Below, one piece after another: positions 41,034-46,969 of a stretch of DNA of 46,969 nucleotides. The stretch comes from Bacteroidaceae bacterium (GTDB lineage Bacteria; Bacteroidota; Bacteroidia; Bacteroidales; Bacteroidaceae): NCBI GenBank assembly GCA_017541265.1, contig JAFXZK010000057.1:1-46969 (forward strand), given 5' to 3'. Below the pieces are notes generated by a model. The model searched no databases. It was given only the letters and a program-made list of their open reading frames with translations, and was not told the DNA's origin. The position numbers and the translations under genes are program-made. The stretch's first letter is position 1. Each line of letters begins with the position of its first letter.

Positions 41034-44000
41034 ATGACGCGCTTTTTCCTACTCCTACTCCTTGCCCTGTCCTGCACGACTCTTCCAGCACAGAGGCAGA
41101 CGAAAGAAATGACAAATCTGAAAGAAAAGTTTGAAAAAGCTTTTAAAAAAGGACGGCTGGACGAAGCAAACAAGCTTGCGGACAGCATTCTGGTACTCTA
41201 CGCCAGAAATGGATATTGCTTTGGGGAATGTTATGCCGAGGCAAAACATGCCAAGGCACACGCCGCTGCTGCCAGCAAAGACTATGCCTTGGCACAGCAG
41301 ATTATGGACGAAGTCATCGCCATCCGGCTCGACAAACGAACCGAACTCAACAACGAACGCTTGGGAGATTCCTACTTCGACCGAGGCAGATACCAAAAGC
41401 AGAGGAACATAGACCAGGCTATTGCCGACATGCAGGCGGCAGCCGAAGCCTACAAAAAGGCCAAAGATCCCAAGTGTGCTACCGCGCTCAACGAAATGGC
41501 ACAGTATTATAAGTTCCGAGGGGCACCGGGCGACGCTGACCGTGAAGCTGAATGTTACAAGAATGCTTTACCCTATGCAGAGAAGGGCACGCCAGATTAT
41601 CTCACTGCCGCCGGCAGAATGATAATGGCATACAACGAGCAGGGTAAATCAGCCAAGGCAAACAAGCTGGCCAAGCAATTGGATAAGACCGCCAAAAAGG
41701 TTTATGAGAAGGAACCCGTCCGCTATGCCGACTTCCTGTATTCTACATCAGTCGCCGAAGCAAAAAACCAGCAATATACACAAGCACTTGAATACGCCGA
41801 CAAAGCATTTGCCATCTACGAGGAAACGGGCCACACCTCCGACCACAACTATGCCATTCTGCTCAAAAACACGGCGGACTGCCATTTCCATTTGCAGCAC
41901 TATAAGGAAGCGCTCTCATTCTACGAGCAGGCAAGTCCCCTACTTCTGAAGTTTGAGGGTGAGGGTGGGAAGGTCTACCAAGGCTGTTTCAAGCAGCTCA
42001 TCGCCACCAACGCAAAGCTCGGACACACCGACCTGGCACAGGAATACTCGCACAAGCAGCAGGAGAAGCTCTTCTCCGGTGTCAGCGACACAACAACCTT
42101 AGGCTACGCCCACACGCTTGCCACACAGGCACAGATGCAGGCAGACATGGGTAACTACGGCGAAGCCGTCGTTTGGGGCGAACGTGCCCTGCGGCGGTAT
42201 GAAGCACGAGGTGACTCTCGCCAGCAGGCACTCATGCTTTCCACACTGAGCGGCTACTACACGCATCTCGGACAGCAGCAGCGTGCTGACAGCCTCACGG
42301 CGCTCTCCCTGCAACTCAGCCACAGACAAGGCTTCACCCAGACAGAGGCAGACGCCCTCAACCAGCAGGGATTATCGCTATACAACAAGGGGCAGTATAA
42401 AGAAGCCGACGAAGCCTTTCAGCAAGCACTCTCGCTGTATGAAAAGTCGAGACAAACGGGCTCCACAGCATACGCCAACGTCCTCTGCAACCGCGCACTC
42501 TCCCAAAGAGCGCTCAACAACCCCAAGAATGCCATCACCCTCACCCGCCAGGCTCTTGACCTGCAGATAGGCATCCTTGGCCCTGAGCATGGCGACAACG
42601 TCACGCCCCTCTTCAACCTTGCCATGTACTACCACCGGCTCGGACAGATGGACAGCGTGGCCCACTACTATCACCGCGCCATCACATTGCAGACAAGGCA
42701 AGTGCGCAACAACTTCTCCTTCCAGTCCACAAGACAGCGCGAACAATTCTGGCAAAGCAAGAACTCACTCTACCAGAAGGCTCCGCTCCTTGCCACCTAC
42801 CCCGACGAAACCCCAGCCAGCCTGCTTTCCGACATCTACAATGCGCAATTGTTTACCAAAGGCATACTGCTCAACAGCGAGGTCGACTTCCGCCGGCTCC
42901 TACAGAAGTCTGCCGACAAAGAAGTCCTGGAAAAATACGACGAGCTGCAAGGATTGCGTGCCGAACTGCAACAATGCTACGAAGCGAAAGCCGGCGAGGG
43001 CAAGAGCAGCATCCCGGACCTGCAGCACCGCATCGGCAGACTCGAATATGACATTGTGCGCCAATGCAAAGCCTACGGCGACTTCACACAAAACCTCTCG
43101 CTAACCTCTGACTCCGTTCGCCGCGCCCTCAAGTCCGACGAGGCTGCCATAGAGTTCCTTGAAGCGGACATCACCTACAACGGCAAGCCCGACCGCCTCT
43201 ACCTCGCCCTCATCCTACGGCCGAATTGGGAAGCACCCCGAGCCTGCCGCCTCTTCTTCCGCAGCGACATGGAGGAGCTGGGCTACCCAGCCAATGCGTC
43301 GGTCAGTGAACTACTGAGCAAGCAGGAATGGCAGAACAAGATTTACAGCGACTGCAAGCTCGGCAAACTCGTTTGGGGAGAACTACTTATAAAGCTCGAT
43401 GGTGCTGCTCATATCTACTTTGCCCCGACCGGCATTTTCTACCAATGGGGCATTGAGTACATGCCTATCACCGATGACGGCACACGCATCTCCGACACAT
43501 TGAGCGTGTCCCGTCTCTCCTCCACAAAGCTGCTGGCACAACGCACAGCGACGAAAGAGGCCTTCAGCGACGGGGAAATCGTCATCTACGGCGGTATGCT
43601 CTACGACATGGACAAGGATGACATGATTGCCCTGCACAACAAGCAGGAAGACGACGAAGACGAGGACGAGGATTTCCTCGCCATGTATGCCGCCGAGCAG
43701 GAGCAGGCTGACTCCCTTGCCATATTCGACTTGGCAGAGCGCGGTGCGTCCGTCGAGAACCTCATCGGCGCAAAGAAAGAAGCCGAAGAGATAGAACAGC
43801 TACTGTTCGACGCGGGAAAGGGAGACGACTGCACGAAATACAGCTTCGATGGCACGGAGGAAACCTTCAAGCGACTGAGTGGACGCGATATTTCGCTGCT
43901 CCACATCGCCACACACGGCTTCTCCTATCCGATGGAGAACAGCAGCCACCTCGACTGGCTCAAGTCCTCCGCCACGTCGGGCGCAATGCCTACCGACCCA

Positions 44001-44414
44001 CTCAGCTACTCGGGACTGCTCTTCTCTGGCTGCAACAACAAACTGCAACACCCGGCAGACTTCCCGTCCGGCATCGAAGACGGCATCCTCACGGCACACG
44101 AAATCGCACAGCTCAACCTGCAAGACCTGCAGCTCACTGTGCTCTCCGCCTGTCAGACGGGTACGGGAACCCTGCAGGAAGACGGTGTGTTCGGTGTACA
44201 GCGTGGCTTCAAGAAGGCTGGAGCGCATACCCTCGTCATGAGCCTCTGGAGCGTCAACGACGCAGCCACACAGCTCATGATGACCTCCTTCTACAAGGCC
44301 CTGCTTGGCGGCGATAATCGCCACGACGCCTTCCTCAAGGCGCAGCAGACCGTCCGCCAGGCATATCCCGACCCACACTTCTGGGCACCCTTCATCATGC
44401 TCGACGATATTTGA
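41034..44414 (+). CDS. secreted TPR-CHAT caspase-like protease
   Basis: The 1126-residue product has a signal peptide (MTRFFLLLLLALSCTTLPAQ), at least eight TPR-like helical repeats (about 25-560), a helical linker (about 590-690) and a C-terminal CHAT domain. The catalytic dyad of the caspase/separase clan is intact: histidine 961 in LHIATHGF and cysteine 1040 in LSACQTGTG. An acidic run (872-880) lies in a variable loop before the dyad and could be a regulatory or cleavage segment. CHAT proteases are usually cytoplasmic (for example the CRISPR-linked Csx29); a signal peptide here places it in the periplasm or at the surface. It starts 3 nt after the FecR-like gene. Confidence 0.9.
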   Translation: MTRFFLLLLLALSCTTLPAQRQTKEMTNLKEKFEKAFKKGRLDEANKLADSILVLYARNGYCFGECYAEAKHAKAHAAAASKDYALAQQIMDEVIAIRLDKRTELNNERLGDSYFDRGRYQKQRNIDQAIADMQAAAEAYKKAKDPKCATALNEMAQYYKFRGAPGDADREAECYKNALPYAEKGTPDYLTAAGRMIMAYNEQGKSAKANKLAKQLDKTAKKVYEKEPVRYADFLYSTSVAEAKNQQYTQALEYADKAFAIYEETGHTSDHNYAILLKNTADCHFHLQHYKEALSFYEQASPLLLKFEGEGGKVYQGCFKQLIATNAKLGHTDLAQEYSHKQQEKLFSGVSDTTTLGYAHTLATQAQMQADMGNYGEAVVWGERALRRYEARGDSRQQALMLSTLSGYYTHLGQQQRADSLTALSLQLSHRQGFTQTEADALNQQGLSLYNKGQYKEADEAFQQALSLYEKSRQTGSTAYANVLCNRALSQRALNNPKNAITLTRQALDLQIGILGPEHGDNVTPLFNLAMYYHRLGQMDSVAHYYHRAITLQTRQVRNNFSFQSTRQREQFWQSKNSLYQKAPLLATYPDETPASLLSDIYNAQLFTKGILLNSEVDFRRLLQKSADKEVLEKYDELQGLRAELQQCYEAKAGEGKSSIPDLQHRIGRLEYDIVRQCKAYGDFTQNLSLTSDSVRRALKSDEAAIEFLEADITYNGKPDRLYLALILRPNWEAPRACRLFFRSDMEELGYPANASVSELLSKQEWQNKIYSDCKLGKLVWGELLIKLDGAAHIYFAPTGIFYQWGIEYMPITDDGTRISDTLSVSRLSSTKLLAQRTATKEAFSDGEIVIYGGMLYDMDKDDMIALHNKQEDDEDEDEDFLAMYAAEQEQADSLAIFDLAERGASVENLIGAKKEAEEIEQLLFDAGKGDDCTKYSFDGTEETFKRLSGRDISLLHIATHGFSYPMENSSHLDWLKSSATSGAMPTDPLSYSGLLFSGCNNKLQHPADFPSGIEDGILTAHEIAQLNLQDLQLTVLSACQTGTGTLQEDGVFGVQRGFKKAGAHTLVMSLWSVNDAATQLMMTSFYKALLGGDNRHDAFLKAQQTVRQAYPDPHFWAPFIMLDDI

Positions 44415-44416
44415 CA

Positions 44417-44450
44417 AAAAAAAGAGGAAGCATCCGCTTCCTCTTTTTTT
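44417..44450. terminator. bidirectional intrinsic terminator between CHAT and alaS
   Basis: GAGGAAGC (44424-44431) and GCTTCCTC (44436-44443) pair around ATCC, flanked by seven A and seven T, giving a 15-bp stem with a U-run in both directions. It begins 2 nt after the CHAT stop and ends 3 nt before the alaS stop. Confidence 0.93.
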
Positions 44451-44453
44451 GTT

Positions 44454-46969
44454 TTACGCTGTAAGGAGTTCGACGAGCTTCTCCACAGCGGCGTGGATGC
44501 CGTCGAGGTTCTTGCCGCCTGCTGTGGCGAAGTGGGGCTGACCACCGCCGCCGCCCTGCATGAGCTGTGCGGCCTCGCGGATGTTCTTGCCGATATTGAC
44601 ACCTGAAGCAACAGCACTGTCGGAGGCAGCTGCGGTGAGAAGCGGCTTGCCGCCTGCCACAGAACCTATCACGACGATGCTGTTCTCCACCTCTGCGCGG
44701 AGCTGGAAGGCAATGTCCTTGACGAACTCTGCACCAAGAGGTGTGATGGCTGTCAACACTTTGAAACCGTTTATCTCCTTTTGCTTGGCAAGCATATCCT
44801 TCTTGAGGTCTGCTGCCCGTTCGCGCATGGTGTCCTCCACCTGCTTGCGCAGTTCGGCATTGTCGCTGATGGCCTTCTGAATGGTGCCGACCAGGTCGGG
44901 AGCATTGTTGAAGAGGCTGCGGAGACCATTTATCATGTCCTGCTGCCTGTCCATAGCTTTCTCGACGGCCTTGCCCGTGATGGCTTCGATGCGGCGCACG
45001 CCTGCAGCCACACTGCTCTCGGAGAGGATGCGAACCATGCCGATGCAGCCTGTGGCGCTTGCATGACAGCCGCCGCAGAACTCTACGCTCGTGCCGAACT
45101 GGATGACGCGCACCCTGTCGCCGTACTTCTCACCAAAGAGGGCGATGGCACCAAGCTTCTTGGCTTCCTCGATGGGTGTGTCGCGATATTCCTGCAAGGG
45201 CAGGTTCTGGCGGATGCGCTCGTTGACGAGATGCTCCACCTCGCGAATCTGTTCGGGCGTCACCTTCTCGAAATGCGAGAAGTCGAAGCGCAGGTAGTCG
45301 GGCGTCACGAGTGAACCCTTCTGTTCAACATGGTTGCCGAGCACTTCCTTGAGGGCTTGGTCGAGGAGGTGCGTACAGGTGTGGTTGGCCTCGATAGCAT
45401 GGCGGCGCTCCACATCCACGCAGGCCATGAACTCTGCCTCGGGATTGGTAGGAATACGCTCAAGCAAATGAATGCTCACGCCATTCTCTTTCTTTGTGTC
45501 GATGACCCTGATGGTCTCATTTTCATTCACGAGTACGCCGCTGTCGCCTACCTCGCCGCCCATCTCGCCATAGAACGGTGTCTGGTCGAGGATGGCTTCA
45601 TAGACAACACCTTTCTTCTGCTTCACCTCGCGATACTTCACGATGTGGCAGGTGTATTCGGTAAAGTCGTAGCCGACGAAACGGGATATTTCTCCCTCTC
45701 CTTGGGAGAGGGCCGGGGAGAGGCTAACCCAGTCGCCAGCTTCTACCTGTGCGGCGTTGCGGGCACGCTCCTTTTGCTTCTGCATTTCGACGTTGAAGCC
45801 CGCCTCGTCAACTGTGAGGCCGTTCTCGCGACAGATAAGTTCTGTGAGGTCGAGGGGGAAGCCGTAGGTGTCGAAGAGCGTGAATGCCTTCTCGCCTTCT
45901 ATCTCCGTCTTGCCGGCAGCCTTTGCCTCCTTCATCACACCATCCAGCAGTTTAATACCCGTTTCAAGTGTGCGGAGGAAACTCTCTTCCTCTTCCTTCA
46001 TCACCTTCGCAATGAGTTCTTTCTGTCCTTCCAGTTCGGGATAGGTGGCTCCCATTTCCTGAATGAGGACGGGCAAGAGACGATAGATGAAGGCTTCCTT
46101 CTGTCCGAGGAAAGTATAGGCGTAGCGGACGGCACGACGCAGGATGCGGCGAATGACGTAACCGGCCTTGGCGTTGCCAGGCAGCTGACCGTCTGCGATA
46201 GAGAAAGCAATGGTGCGCAGGTGGTCTGCAACAACTCTCATAGCCACATCGACAGACTCGCCCGGACCCTCTCCCAACCTCTCCCTTGTAGGGAGAGGAG
46301 CAGTTACATTTGCAGAGCTATCTTCTCCCCTCCCTACAAGGGAGGGGGTGGAGGAGGGTCTTCCGTACGTCAGCCCCGTGAGCTGCTCAATGGCACGGAT
46401 GATGGGCTGGAAGACGTCAGTATCGTAGTTGGAGTGCTTGCCCTGGATGGCTCGGACGAGGCGCTCGAAGCCCATGCCCGTGTCAATCACATTCATGCCA
46501 AGCGGCTCCAGGTGGCCGTCGGCCTTGCGCTCGTACTGCATGAAGACGATGTTCCAAATCTCGATGACCTGCGGGTCGTCCTTGTTGACGAGTTCGCGGC
46601 CAGGCACTTTCGCTTTCTCTTCGGGTGTACGGCTGTCGAGATGAATCTCCGAGCAAGGTCCGCAAGGGCCTGTATCGCCCATTTCCCAGAAGTTATCGTG
46701 CTTGTTGCCGTTGATGATATGGTCAGCCGGAACGTGCTTCAACCAATAGCCTGCGGCCTCATCGTCGCGGACAAGGTTTTCTTCGGGAGAACCCTCGAAC
46801 ACGGTGACGTAGAGGTCCTTGGGGTCGAGCTTCAGCAAATCCACAAGGTATTCCCAAGCCATATCGATAGCCCCTTCCTTGAAGTAGTCGCCGAACGACC
46901 AGTTGCCGAGCATCTGGAAGAACGTCCCGTGCCGCGGCGTGTGGCCGACCTCTTCGATGTCGAGGGTGC
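44454..46969 (-). CDS. alaS: alanyl-tRNA synthetase, N-terminus missing
   Basis: The frame is open to the window edge; 838 codons are present and the first residues ([11 protein letters not shown], then [11 protein letters not shown]) belong to the catalytic core. The catalytic domain ([18 protein letters not shown]), the editing domain with [16 protein letters not shown] and [10 protein letters not shown], and the C-terminal domain are intact. It charges tRNA-Ala with alanine and hydrolyses misacylated seryl- and glycyl-tRNA-Ala. Two GC-rich palindromic inserts lie in frame, one near 46265-46360 ([12 protein letters not shown] ... [11 protein letters not shown]) and a shorter one near 45691-45723 ([10 protein letters not shown]). 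The gene carries the same type of element as its neighbours. Confidence 0.97.
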   Translation of the reverse strand, partial: TLDIEEVGHTPRHGTFFQMLGNWSFGDYFKEGAIDMAWEYLVDLLKLDPKDLYVTVFEGSPEENLVRDDEAAGYWLKHVPADHIINGNKHDNFWEMGDTGPCGPCSEIHLDSRTPEEKAKVPGRELVNKDDPQVIEIWNIVFMQYERKADGHLEPLGMNVIDTGMGFERLVRAIQGKHSNYDTDVFQPIIRAIEQLTGLTYGRPSSTPSLVGRGEDSSANVTAPLPTRERLGEGPGESVDVAMRVVADHLRTIAFSIADGQLPGNAKAGYVIRRILRRAVRYAYTFLGQKEAFIYRLLPVLIQEMGATYPELEGQKELIAKVMKEEEESFLRTLETGIKLLDGVMKEAKAAGKTEIEGEKAFTLFDTYGFPLDLTELICRENGLTVDEAGFNVEMQKQKERARNAAQVEAGDWVSLSPALSQGEGEISRFVGYDFTEYTCHIVKYREVKQKKGVVYEAILDQTPFYGEMGGEVGDSGVLVNENETIRVIDTKKENGVSIHLLERIPTNPEAEFMACVDVERRHAIEANHTCTHLLDQALKEVLGNHVEQKGSLVTPDYLRFDFSHFEKVTPEQIREVEHLVNERIRQNLPLQEYRDTPIEEAKKLGAIALFGEKYGDRVRVIQFGTSVEFCGGCHASATGCIGMVRILSESSVAAGVRRIEAITGKAVEKAMDRQQDMINGLRSLFNNAPDLVGTIQKAISDNAELRKQVEDTMRERAADLKKDMLAKQKEINGFKVLTAITPLGAEFVKDIAFQLRAEVENSIVVIGSVAGGKPLLTAAASDSAVASGVNIGKNIREAAQLMQGGGGGQPHFATAGGKNLDGIHAAVEKLVELLTA
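45691..45723 (-). repeat. half palindromic insert in alaS
   Basis: CCCTCTCC-TT-GGGAGAGGG forms a single hairpin and is translated in frame as [10 protein letters not shown]. It looks like one arm of the palindromic insert class. Confidence 0.6.
46265..46360 (-). repeat. in-frame palindromic insert in alaS
   Basis: Arms of type GACCCTC...CTCCCTTGTAGGGAG at about 46265-46302 and 46321-46360 are diverged inverse copies around a short core. The 96-nt insert adds about 32 residues before [17 protein letters not shown]. The architecture (each arm itself a hairpin) is the same as in the DEAD helicase, RecD-like helicase and rfbD, but the arm sequence is a different subtype. Confidence 0.82.

Noticed and set aside
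41034..44414. CHAT protein as part of a CRISPR type III-E or gasdermin defence system
   Set aside because: There is no Cas, gasdermin or other defence gene nearby, and a signal peptide argues against a cytoplasmic role.

Overview
The window reads as a Bacteroidales chromosome, most likely Prevotellaceae. The evidence is the TAnnTTTGY type -7 promoter elements, A-rich leaders without Shine-Dalgarno sites, rpsL-rpsG-fusA joined directly to the S10 operon without tuf, an S46 dipeptidyl-peptidase, a DUF3822 gene near rsmD, and C-terminal tails of the kind IYNLAGQRL...KGINIVNGKK. I see no phage, CRISPR array, tRNA or rRNA.

Layout. 1-5197 (minus): rplB (partial), rplW, rplD, rplC, rpsJ, fusA, rpsG, rpsL, driven by a promoter near 5290. 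5198-5789: a large spacer with 30-bp palindromes and promoters for an Rpn-family nuclease (5790-6644, plus). 6812-9957 (minus): a secreted Big_2/FISUMP protein and a DsbD-like thiol:disulfide exchanger. 10153-21880 (plus): a five-gene secreted glycan-foraging operon (giant repeat protein, SGNH hydrolase, 1621-aa GH33 sialidase, a 59-aa peptide, second SGNH hydrolase). 22134-23851 (minus): CE1-like esterase and patatin. 23927-28346 (plus): DEAD-box helicase and a DPP7-type peptidase. 28502-29164: upp (minus). 29604-31217: pckA (plus). 31368-33565 (minus): rsmD, DUF3822, a membrane-anchored protein. 33659-35173 (plus): RecD-like helicase. 35465-44414 (plus): rfbD, rfbC, rfbB, an OmpA-family protein, a CHASE2 membrane sensor, a small FecR-like secreted protein and an 1126-aa secreted TPR-CHAT protease. 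44454-46969 (minus): alaS, cut by the window edge.

Two things stand out. First, the OmpA / CHASE2 / FecR-like / TPR-CHAT run looks like one envelope system. The CHASE2 protein has no cytoplasmic output domain, and the caspase-like CHAT protein has a signal peptide and an intact His/Cys pair, so sensor and putative effector would sit in the same compartment. Second, GC-rich palindromic repeats are inserted in frame inside at least five genes (dsbD, DEAD helicase, RecD-like helicase, rfbD, alaS). Two copies share identical 34-bp arms, the arm has no stop codon in any of six frames, and copies are read in different frames. This resembles the coding-sequence palindromes known from Rickettsia, but in a Bacteroidetes genome.

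The window also has structured spacers. All five convergent gene junctions carry a hairpin or inverted-repeat structure. Two 3' spacers carry 22-bp tandem hairpin units, one spacer carries a four-hairpin element, and one carries a 196-bp element with perfect 34-bp terminal inverted repeats. A short-period (about 9-10 bp) degenerate repeat recurs in many spacers and once inside a coding region.
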